Shown here: positions 1-11,146 of the stretch, piece after piece | How the letters are laid out: the number at the start of each line of letters is the position of its first letter | Position numbering within the stretch: the stretch's first letter is position 1 | From: Candolleomyces eurysporus | Taxonomy: Eukaryota; Basidiomycota; Agaricomycetes; Agaricales; Psathyrellaceae | NCBI GenBank assembly: GCA_027579435.1 | Contig: JANBPK010001373.1 | Span: 1 to 18,730, forward strand | DNA length: 18,730 nucleotides | Direction of reading: 5' to 3' | The notes under the pieces: model-generated | The model's database searches: none | What the model was told of the DNA's origin: nothing | What the model saw: the letters and a program-made list of their open reading frames with translations, nothing else | Position numbers and translations under genes: made by a program

Positions 1-2927
<2,927 letters not shown>

Positions 2928-2987
2928 GATACTGAATCGTAAGTCAACGTAGAGCCCCTGGAGGTTTGACTGACTTACTGAGTTCAT
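2928..2987 (-). promoter_or_regulatory. AFG2 leader with intron and upstream ATG
   Basis: On the minus strand an ATG at 2987-2985 is followed by a good donor (GTAAGT, from 2978) and an acceptor (TTCAG, ending 2932). This 47-nt intron would end four bases before the ATG at 2927. If the intron is kept, the upstream ATG is in frame and adds 20 residues to AFG2. If it is removed, the upstream ATG falls out of frame and starts a 9-codon ORF that ends just inside the AFG2 coding region. The splice signals and frames are seen directly; any regulatory role is inference. Confidence 0.45.
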
Positions 2988-3124
2988 TAGGTTTGTAGTG
3001 CGGTTGGTTGATGGCGGTTCAAGGGAAAAGGCATTGGAGCGCGGACGTTGCTTTGACACTCATACCTAACCCTAACCCTCATGCTTTCTCTGCCTACAAC
3101 CGTCACCATCCCAGCGCCGTGGTC
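2988..3124. promoter_or_regulatory. Divergent promoter between AFG2 and GPI16
   Basis: Only 197 bp separate the ATG of AFG2 (2927, minus) from that of GPI16 (3125, plus), so both genes must be driven from this stretch or from inside each other. I see no clear TATA box. The most distinctive element is the telomere-like repeat at 3065-3079. An in-frame ATG at 3011 precedes GPI16, but the signal peptide argues for the start at 3125. Confidence 0.6.
3065..3079. promoter_or_regulatory. Telobox: two and a half TTAGGG-type repeats
   Basis: The plus strand reads CCTAACCCTAACCCT, which is TTAGGG repeat on the minus strand. It lies 46 bp upstream of the GPI16 ATG and 138 bp upstream of the AFG2 ATG. 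In budding yeasts, Tbf1 binds RCCCTAA-type sites in promoters, including those of snoRNA genes and, in some species, ribosomal protein genes. A telobox next to a ribosome-assembly gene fits that pattern, but binding here is inference. Confidence 0.5.
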
Positions 3125-4831
3125 ATGAAATTGGCTCATTTATGGGGCTTTATCGTCCTATTTAATGCCTCTTGCCTCTGTCGAGCACAGCTGTCAGAGT
3201 ACTTCAACGAAAAACTCAGCATAAAGCCTCTGAAAGATGGGAAGATTGCCTCGACCTTGACGTTCACCACAGTGCTCAAGAATGGCACCCCAAGAGACCC
3301 AGAGCTCTTGCACACGGAAGATGAATGTCAGTAAATTCAGCTCTGTATATTGTCTCTAGACTCTAATAGACTTATAGCCCAGCACTACCGTCTCTTTCCA
3401 TTGGCATTGGGCCAGATTCTGCGAGAATATGGCGTCACGGAGATGCACTTGACGCTCAACGCGGGTAAATGGAATTACGACTCGTGGGGACAGCCAGCTG
3501 AGGCTGGAGTTGGAAATGGAGCAGAGCTCTGGGCGTGGATTGGAGATGGAGCGTTGGCTAGGTACGCATCATCATCGCTGCAGCCGCAGTCGCGTCTAAC
3601 GGAACCAGCGTCGACGCCCGTTGGCAAGGCCTTAGGAATGCACTGGCAGGCTTGTTCTGCTCGTCCCTAGGCTCTCTGGATGAACTGCGAACGACGTCAC
3701 CCGTAGAGGTGTTCAGACCAGAAGGCTCGTTGCCATCCTCGAGCCTGCACCAGCTGCGACACGCATCACATCCTTCAGAGAGCGTCTGTACGGAGAACCT
3801 AACACCTTTCATCAAACTGCTACCTTGCAAGTCATCAGCTGGCCTCGCCAGCCTTCTGAACCCTCACAAGCTTTTCGATGCCAACTGGCACGGGATGGGT
3901 GTCCACGTCCTTTGGCACGAAGGCGAAGGCGTGGAGGTGCGACTCACCTTCCAAACTGTCTCCGACCCGTTACGTTCTTCGTTCGTCAGGAAGCAAGGTA
4001 TGTCATTATTACCTTCCCGTGTACTCGGGCTAATTAATCCTAGATTGGTCCTTGGAAAGCCTGTTTGGCAGAAAGGTCGAAAAGGCTTGTCGCGCCGCGG
4101 GTTCGAGCCATATCCAGGTTTCATTACCAAGGAACACGCCTTACAACATTTCACCCCAGCCCACGGTAGCGGAGAACGACGAGGCTCTTTACGACATCCA
4201 AGCTGTGAATAAACCGATTAACGTCGCCATGCAATATATGCAGGAATTCCAGCGACAAGACCTTCCGTCATCCGCTACCCTGTCGATCCAGCGCACGTTG
4301 AAAGAGTCTAGCCAATCTCATGGCCAACTTTCGGTCATCTTGAGAAATCACCAACCCGACCCGGTCCAGGCTATCTATTTGGAAACCATGCCCTGGATCG
4401 TGCAGTTCTATTTGCACACCCTCACAGCAACCGTAAATGACATTCCCCAACCATCCGTGTTCTCCAACCTTTCATACATTCCGGCGATACCCCATTCCCG
4501 TCCTACCACGTTCCACGTTTTGCTGAGCATCCCCGCCAATTCGACCCTCCGTCTTACGATGGATGTCACCAAGGCTTTCTTGCGCTATACTGAGCATCCA
4601 CCGGACGCACAGAGGGGATGGGACTTGCCGCCGGCGATCATCTACCCTCTGGACCAACCACGCATGTACACCCCTACCCTCCTCGTTGACCTGGCCACCC
4701 CCGATTTCAGCATGCCCTATAACGTTATCATTTTCACCTGCACCCTCGTGGCTTTCATTTTCGGCAGTATCTTCAACCTGTTGACGAGAAAATTTGTAGT
4801 CGTGTCCGTAGCTTTGAAGGGACGGGACTAA
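3125..4831 (+). CDS. GPI16: GPI transamidase subunit GPI16 / PIG-T
   Basis: This ER membrane subunit of the GPI transamidase stabilises the catalytic subunit Gpi8/PIG-K, which attaches GPI anchors to proteins. Exons 3125-3326, 3378-3561, 3609-3997 and 4044-4831 join in frame to 520 residues, somewhat shorter than the human (578) and yeast (610) proteins. Introns are 51, 47 and 46 nt. A signal peptide (about 1-22, ending LCRAQLSEYF) leads into conserved HYRLFP, an ELWAWI block and a GLFCSSL block whose Cys146 matches the cysteine that forms the disulfide with Gpi8 in characterised homologues. VCTENLTP (Cys189) and LLPC (Cys202) are also family hallmarks. One C-terminal membrane segment lies at about 484-505, followed by a short basic tail. 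The first donor is GTCAGT, chosen because it keeps the frame into SQHYRLFP. Confidence 0.95.
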
Positions 4832-6555
4832 ACGTGTTTGACAGCTTTTTTTTACCTTGGCTTTGAGTAGTACTATATGGGGATTGGGTAGGTATCGAAC
4901 GATTCTCACTCCTGCCTTCTCGAGGATCCTAGCTGGAAAATCGAGGAAGGAAATGAATGGTCAGTAATGAGCTTTAAAAGTTTTACCTGATGGCTCAGCG
5001 GCCGTCCTCGTCCGACCAGGGTCTTTCAATGTTGCCGTTTACGCCCGAGGTACCAATTTCATGGTGGCTAGCTGAATACTCCACAGTCAGCTGTTCTCGC
5101 GCCCCTGCCATGGGAAATGACGACATGCTAAGCGTCTTGCCTACACGTTCATTCCTTGAGGTAGCAGTCTGTAGCGGTTCGTCTATTTTTGCGAGGGTTT
5201 CGCTGGGTTTCGCCGTTCAGTGTCCGTTGATTGCTCCTGATAACCCAACTCTGAGCTTCCTGGGTTCCAAATGCTGTTCTAGCTCAAGCTGTCTCTTCCA
5301 CATAGCTATATAGGTTGCTTATGGTTATAACGATCAATGGTAAGCTCGATCAAAAAGCTATGAAGGCAGCCAAAAGCCTATTCCTGGGCTATTGAAATTT
5401 GTCGACAGCAGAGCGTACGATTGCCTCGGGAAGGGAAGGGACTTCGGTGAGCCTACATAAACATACTACCTTCTCTTCTTTGAAATAGAAGTAGGCCGAA
5501 GTGAATAGGTTGTCTTGCTCTTTCGGTTCTCCTTGTAGACGTAGAAAGGACGATTGTTCTCGAAGGTTGAAGGATGACGACTTCTGATAACCCGCACTTA
5601 TCTTTATCAGCTGAGATTAGCCCGGACTTTGATTCCCTGATAGTGATACGGGTCCTCGGAATATACGGACCTGAGTTTTCAAACAGCGATTCCGAAACGT
5701 TGCGTTCAGGTAGGAAGTGTATGTAAGTACACGCCTCGTTTTCGAATAACAACTTGTGGAATGAAAGGGATCTACCCGCAAAAAAACCACAGCGAACGTA
5801 AGAAAGATTGGCTCGATTTCAAGAGCTATACAAGGTCGCATTTCTTTATCAGCGGAACCCATTAGAGCGGGGATATCACAACGTGTACTGCACGGATACA
5901 TGCCTGTTATGTGAATCGGGGAGTGAGCGATGATCACATGTGCCATCGATTACCACCGGAACGGAGGAAGGAGGGAACCCAAAGGTTCACACATGTGCTC
6001 AAATTCGCTTTGGGCGATCTCACGGACGGCGTTTTCGAATCTATCGTTAGAAAAGCTAGATCTCCTTTCCCCCTCTGCTAACGGAAGTGGCACTGGCGAG
6101 TGTGTGATGGCCCGATGATGTTGATAGCCCGAGTTGTGTAACCAATTGCCACATGTCTGGCTCGTTTAGCGATTGGGCCTTCTCGTTTTTGTATAAACGA
6201 CGACGCCCTTAAAGATACGAGGCGTCCTCGCTTTACCCTTTGATCTGTAATTCCTCCCGCACCCCTTGCGACCGAGTCATACGCCATTTACCACCCACGA
6301 CGACCTCATCACGGAATAACTTCATATACTCTCCCCCTCAAGCACTGCACTCTATTATACCATTAGAATGTGCCAACAAATCGCGTTCGTTGTCCCCCAT
6401 TTCTTTGGTACTTCCGGTCATTCATTGCTCATTCATCGCCAGCGAAGGAACGCGGTGGTCGCGGTGCAACGTGAGTTAATTACCGATTACCCGCCGCAGA
6501 GAACTTATACTTTGGCTTGGGTAGCACTTCCAAAGGCACCTGGTGGTGGCTATAT
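4832..6555. other. Intergenic, no supported gene
   Basis: The first bases downstream of the GPI16 stop are T-rich and probably its 3' UTR. Beyond that, open frames reach at most about 110 codons, overlap in several frames and show no recognisable motif. An imperfect inverted repeat sits at 5441-5502. I found no tRNA box, LTR or terminal inverted repeat. Confidence 0.6.
5441..5502. repeat. Imperfect 12-bp inverted repeat
   Basis: ACTTCGG-TGA-GCCTAC at 5441-5456 is the reverse complement of GTAGGCCGAAGT at 5491-5502 apart from a 3-base bulge. The arms are separated by 34 bases. It could fold as a bulged hairpin; no element boundary is evident around it. Confidence 0.4.
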
Positions 6556-6878
6556 ATGACTGCAACTCCTCGCAATGCGAGAAGAGCTACATACATCCTC
6601 GGCATTGTCGACAACCAACCTGTATCAGGGTAAGCATTGTGACTCCGACTTATCTCTTCGCCTCGCCGTTGGGCTAAGAGAATGGTGACGGTCGCTTTCA
6701 CATTCCGACCGACGCGCCACTCAAGTTCATTTCACAAGAACGCCACAGACTGTTTCTAACCCTTCCTTTTATTCCTATTAGATATTCGGTGCGGAGATTC
6801 AGAAGGACGTCGATACCGTGGACGAGTATTGCTTTGCTTGTCGAGCAGCTCACGCTCGTGCCGCTGGGATCCCGTTAA
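6556..6878 (+). CDS. Weak candidate: two-exon 56-residue ORF
   Basis: An ATG at 6556 opens 74 nt ending at a GTAAGC donor (6630). A pyrimidine-rich acceptor (CCTATTAG, ending 6781) restores the frame to a TAA at 6876-6878. The product would be a 56-residue basic peptide starting [16 protein letters not shown]. The 152-nt intron is long for this window and no homology is recognised. A different donor (GTATCA at 6622) would join another frame, also open, so the reading is ambiguous. Chance is a fair explanation. Confidence 0.12.
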
Positions 6879-7439
6879 GCTGAATTCACCGGTGACGGAA
6901 GTTTCGACTCCCCTACGGACGACGCCGAGTACTAGAAACTCCAACTCCACCTTTGATTCTCACTCCAATAACGCCACTCACCGCACGCACAGTAGGATAT
7001 CGCGAATCCTCAGAAGCACTAACCTCAGAATTTATCGCACAAATCGATACCCGACATGGATACCCGCCGCCTCACGGTGGCACCCCACCAACTGCCCTTC
7101 GTTCCTTCGTTCATTGCCAGACTCCTGCACTAAGTATCGCTTTCCTTCATGACGCTAGATTTGTATCACGCTTGTATTTTTTTCTTGACGTACTTAACAT
7201 TCTCGTCTAATACCATAGTCCTGTACTAATACGCAATCTTCCTTTGACCACTGTACCATGTCCTTCTGTTTCGAGGATAGATCCTCAATAAATAGAAACA
7301 AATCTCTCGAGTTCTTCAGATTCGATAGCGTTGCAGGGCAGAGGGTTGCCTTTCACCCTTAGAAAGTTGAATGAAAGCACGGGGGGCGTGGTGTAATTGC
7401 GAGTCTGATGACCCACCGAGCCCTGGCCATTATGAGATC
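6879..7439. other. Intergenic, one Pro/Thr-rich open frame
   Basis: The only notable content is an open plus-strand frame from about 6913 to 7209 that lacks an ATG near its start and is rich in Pro and Thr (for example LETPTPPLILTPITPLTAR). A pyrimidine-rich AG at 7218-7219 could splice it to a further open stretch ending at 7360. Nothing identifies it, and I do not call a gene. Confidence 0.4.
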
Positions 7440-7664
7440 ATGGCATCGAAGAAAAAACAGCACCCGGATCCCACCCAGAAAACTCGAGGTCAGCGGAACA
7501 GATGTTGACGATAACGCACGACATCCCTGGGGCCAGCTCAAACGAAAGAAGACTCCCGCTCCTCCTCGGTCCCACTGCTAGAAATAGAACATGTTGATGA
7601 GCTCACGAGATGGGCCTCCAACCCATTCACGCGCCTCCCCGGCGGGCGATGGTTGCCTCCTTGA
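7440..7664 (+). CDS. Candidate small two-exon ORF, 58 residues
   Basis: Exon 7440-7488 starts at an ATG and encodes MASKKKQHPDPTQKTR. A 48-nt GT-AG intron (7489-7536), of the size normal for this window, joins in phase 1 to exon 7537-7664. The second exon is rich in charged residues and Trp (HVDELTRWASNPFTRLPGG) and ends at TGA 7662-7664. The composition is more protein-like than most of the gap, but the donor is GTCAGC, no family is recognised, and the ORF is short enough to be chance. Confidence 0.25.
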
Positions 7665-8659
7665 GCAGCCTTCTCTTATTATGACGTCGTTTTGATCAGG
7701 GGACTTCTCGGAATCGGTTGCCCTGTCTGCATAGATACGCCATGGCTAAGCGGCGGAATCAGATTGCCAAGGGATTTCATGATGTACCTACAGATCCGGA
7801 GGTGCGCACAGTCCAATTGTCGTCACTGTAGGCTCAGGATTTGTAGTTGAGGTAAGCGGATCCAATGTTCGAGATTCCTGTTACCGGAGAATTGTGGAGT
7901 AAATGTAGTTTGTCAAGAGCCGGAAAAGCGAATTTCGGGCCCCTGGTTGTCGGGAAGAAATCACCTGAAAGTGAAGTTGCTCTCAGTATTTTGAGGGGTT
8001 CGAAGAAAACAGGAAGTGTGTGGAGAACTAGTGAGAAAATCTTGAGTCATCGCTAAAATATAGTCATTGATGATATCTCTTCCAAATCCTTCCTGGCTCC
8101 ACGGCTGTATCATGAATTCGTATGCTTCGCCCACTTCACTACAGGGGCAATTGAATACAAAGACTGTTGAGCCGACTAAGCCAACTATTAGAGAGCCCGA
8201 CTCATTCAATTCAGTTGTCTCTGCGCCTTTATCGGTCCAACGAGCAAGAAAACTGTGTAAGCGGCGGAACTTACATCGATCGAACGAATGAGTATGCCGA
8301 GAGCGAAGAAAGAGAGTACTCCTGAGCTCGATAAGAAGAACTACGCCCCGATCCCAAGGTCCTTCCGATATTCTTTCTTCCGTCACCCGCCGCTCTTTCA
8401 AGAAATAAGCTTCAGTGAAGCGGGGTGAGAGGTACGTCACACAGTAATGTTTAAGTCCTTTGTTTCAAGGTTACGTATGCAACAGCATACTCGTTGCTGT
8501 ACATAGAGATCTAATACAAAGGACGTAACCGGAGAAATCGTCGTCTTTCACCGATTCAATCGATACTTTTTGCGCTTCGCGAGGCTGAGGTCCTTCCATG
8601 TGATACATAGATTCCGGGTCTTGTACCGTTTGATAGCGCTGGTACTTTGACGCCCATGA
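7665..8659. other. Intergenic, no supported gene
   Basis: Short open frames occur on both strands, the longest being 159 codons on minus (8440-7961, no recognisable motif). An ATG at 7751 opens a short plus-strand frame that closes within 30 codons. Crossing inverted repeats lie at 8457-8530. I see no RNA gene or transposon end. Confidence 0.5.
8457..8530. repeat. Two crossing inverted repeats (pseudoknot topology)
   Basis: CCTTTGT (8457-8463) pairs with ACAAAGG (8516-8522), and GGTTACGT (8469-8476) pairs with ACGTAACC (8523-8530). The two pairings interleave, as in an H-type pseudoknot, and a small GCAAC/GTTGC stem (8479-8483 with 8493-8497) could form inside. Seven- and eight-base pairings at this spacing are expected several times by chance in a window of this size. 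Confidence 0.3.
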
Positions 8660-8984
8660 GAAGACTTCGATGTCAAGAAGAATGCCAATATAGCAGCCCC
8701 AAAATCTAACCAGGTATGACACAATCTGCGCTGCTGTTTCAGCATCGTATTAAATTTATTTTCTTGCCTTACCAGACACCGCCTGCTTTGGAAGGCTCGG
8801 GTGGATTGGACTTGGAGAATGGGGAAGGGTCGACGGGGAATGGGACCGAAACAATCGAGCAGGTAAGCTGACGAAATTATTTGCAATACGAACGATATAT
8901 GCTGACTCTGGGTTTGTCTTTCCTCTCAAGCTGGAATCACTGCTCGGTGGCGGCACTCCCTCGGAGCGCGGTTCCCATTCGTGA
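8660..8984 (+). CDS. Candidate 3' exons of an unidentified gene
   Basis: Three open segments, 8660-8713, 8776-8862 and 8931-8984, join in one frame across two GT-AG introns of 62 and 68 nt and end at TGA 8982-8984. The joined stretch is Gly/Glu/Ser-rich (for example ALEGSGGLDLENGEGSTG), as in a disordered C-terminus. No start codon or upstream exon could be tied to it: an in-frame TGA lies just before 8660, so any real gene needs a further splice. It may be a remnant or coincidence. Confidence 0.2.
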
Positions 8985-9801
8985 TTTCACATCCCTGGTT
9001 TTCAGATTGCGAACCCCCGTATACCCTTTTCGATTACGCTCGTATACCCCACTTTCGACTTTCCTAAACACTCACGCTTCACCAAACACGGGCGCAGTCG
9101 CGCCGAATCAAGCCTTTGTCATGGCTCCGACTTGCTGCCACTGTCAGCCAGCCTGGTTCCGTGTGCAGCTGCTGTGGGTCGTCCCTACTTCCTGGAGGTA
9201 TGGGTGCGACAACGGCGGCGCGACGCCGTGCCCTGTGCCACCCGCAGCATGCTATTCAGCGTCGGATCTTTCAACACGCTGCGTCCACATTGCCACAACC
9301 TGGGTTTCACGGACCTTACTTCACCTCCTTTGAAGCTCTTCGAAGTTCTAAGAAGCTTGCGCAATCGTTATCAAAACATCGGATAGCCTCGGGAGCGTGG
9401 CTCATGTCGCATAAAAAGTATAAGGACATCCTTTCATCTTCTTCGCTCAAGTAATACCTTCGTGCTATCTGCTTCGCCGGATGGAACATCCAACCATGCT
9501 TTCTACTATCCTATCGCTATCACAGTATGTTGTTATCATCTTCGTATCTAGACTTTCGTTGTGGTGTGACGCCAAGTTCGTCGTTATCTTTCGTTTGACT
9601 TGCCTTTGCGATAACTGGGGACCTGTAACCATGTATAGTTCAACCGCATTTTTTTNCCAGAATGAGACTCGACGACTTTCATGAAAATTCCGTAGCTGAA
9701 ATTTTCTCCGAGCCTCGCTCGTGTGGCATCTGTGATACCACGTTGCTGGACGATCCCTTCTTTCTATGGCAGAAAGAATTGCGGGAGAGCCTGCGACTCG
9801 A

Positions 9802-9827
9802 GAGCTCTCGGTGGGAGCTCTCGGTGG
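9802..9827. repeat. Perfect 13-bp tandem duplication
   Basis: GAGCTCTCGGTGG occurs twice back to back (9802-9814 and 9815-9827). Thirteen is not a multiple of three, so the duplication shifts any reading frame across it, which argues against the 99-codon frame here being a conserved gene. Confidence 0.85.
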
Positions 9828-10586
9828 CTTTGATACCACACGCGTTTCATCGTTGCGGGATCGTATATGAGTGTGACTACGATCGAAAGAATTCAACGAA
9901 TGAATGCACCCAGAGTAACAGCACATCGCAGCCTGCAGGGGCGGGAGCAGGGCTGGAGTAATTCTGTGACAGTGCAGCAAGGGTAGCATTGAGAACGGGA
10001 GGAGAGCAGAATTAAGACGACGTCATTATACTGTGCATATACTTGTTATTCGGCCACTCGTCACCGCCCCCATCACCCAAGAAATTGAGAAGATCTGTAT
10101 TCAGCGAGCCGTTTACATAGATTTCCAGAAAGAGCATCTTCGACGTCAGACGCATCCGTTCAATCTATGCGCAGTGCGCGGGAAGGGGGCCATCCGAAGA
10201 GAGGTTTATGCACCAGATATCCGGGCTGAATAGGCTTGCTTTGGGATGTGACGAGGTCTCGGAAATAGGTGATGATTAGATGGATGAGAGATTCGTGACT
10301 GTAAGCAGAGTCTCTCGTCACTCACCGTAGCCCCATGGTCCGGTGAGTGATTGCCAGTGCGTCCAAATATGTATGAACGTGCTCATCAAGGAGGGTATAC
10401 ATACCCTGCACCCACAGCGCAAATCCGAAGCGGTGCGCCTACGTACAAAGGGAAGAGGGCGCTAAAACTAAAGCGGTATGAACAGGGTTTAAATTCTTCA
10501 GAGCACCGCATGATCATTGCGGGTTATTATTGGTATGCAGGCGCTGGAGGGCGCTGATGTATGTGTGTGCGGAGAACACAAACGGC

Positions 10587-10608
10587 ATCTATTGAATATC
10601 TATTGAAT
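10587..10608. repeat. Perfect 11-bp tandem duplication
   Basis: ATCTATTGAAT is repeated directly (10587-10597 and 10598-10608) in AT-rich sequence. It looks like replication slippage or repair; no element is attached to it. Confidence 0.85.
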
Positions 10609-11146
10609 AGGGCAGAAAGGCCGCGGGGGTAATACGACAAGCAAGGAGAACAAAATCGTTGCGCGCGAGGAAGAACGATATCAACAAAATGGGGCAGCGA
10701 TACGACATCGCATGAAACGAATGAATGGATTCAAAGACTAGCCCGTGACGGACGCAGTGGTGACTCAGAAAAGAGGCAAGCAAAACGAGAAGCAAGAAGA
10801 TAAAGGAAGGCGAAGCAAGACGAAGAAAGACACGAATGAAGACGAAAGAGGAGAGAATCAAAGAGGAATGAAACCGAGAGCTGAGAAAAGAAATCCATGT
10901 ACACACACTCGAACGGGGAACCTTGCACCTCTTCACACCGGCCTTGACAGAAATACGACACCCCTTCACCCTTCCCGCTGCCATATTACACCCCAACACG
11001 CCCACGACTGCTGTTAACCATCTGGCAGCCAGCACGGCCGGCACGACGTATAGGGGAACGAAATGAAGAAGGAACGAGACGAGTCCAGAACAGGAGGAGA
11101 ACAGGGGTAGCAAGCCCCAAACGCCCACCCCGGTCTCTCATCTAAC

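Larger units (their letters stand above)
8985..11146. other. Intergenic; overlapping open frames, ambiguous base, duplications, 3' UTR side
   Basis: At 8899-9454 three plus-strand frames are open together, which points to local stop-poor composition. An unresolved N follows a T run at 9656. Tandem duplications lie at 9802-9827 and 10587-10608. A purine-rich plus strand at about 10760-10900 corresponds to a pyrimidine-rich 3' UTR or downstream flank of the minus-strand gene ending at 11147. Open frames include 99 codons at 9662-9961 (plus) and 174 codons at 9989-9465 (minus, spanning the N); neither has a recognisable motif. Confidence 0.5.

Noticed and set aside
3065..3079. Chromosome end or telomere fusion
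   Set aside because: Only two and a half units, flanked on both sides by intact housekeeping genes; a promoter element is more likely.
4095..4110. GGTTCGAGCC, resembling a tRNA B box
   Set aside because: It lies inside GPI16 exon 4, with no A box or cloverleaf around it.
4472..4909. 145-codon minus-strand frame opposite GPI16
   Set aside because: Antisense shadow of the conserved last GPI16 exon, with no motif of its own.
9662..9961. 99-codon plus-strand frame with a Cys-x2-Cys and other cysteines, zinc-finger-like at first sight
   Set aside because: Spacing matches no zinc-binding family I know, and the non-triplet tandem duplication inside it argues against constraint.
9465..9989. 174-codon minus-strand open frame
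   Set aside because: It spans an ambiguous base and the 13-bp duplication and shows no motif. A frame of this length somewhere in a 6-kb gap is not improbable by chance.
10589..11128. 179-codon minus-strand open frame with hydrophobic segments, in the same frame as the Ser/Pro-rich gene just upstream
   Set aside because: It begins with GTG, and two in-frame stops (TAG at 11147-11149 and a TGA shortly after) separate it from the gene. The pyrimidine-rich strand is poor in stop codons and yields Phe/Leu/Ser-rich frames by composition alone.
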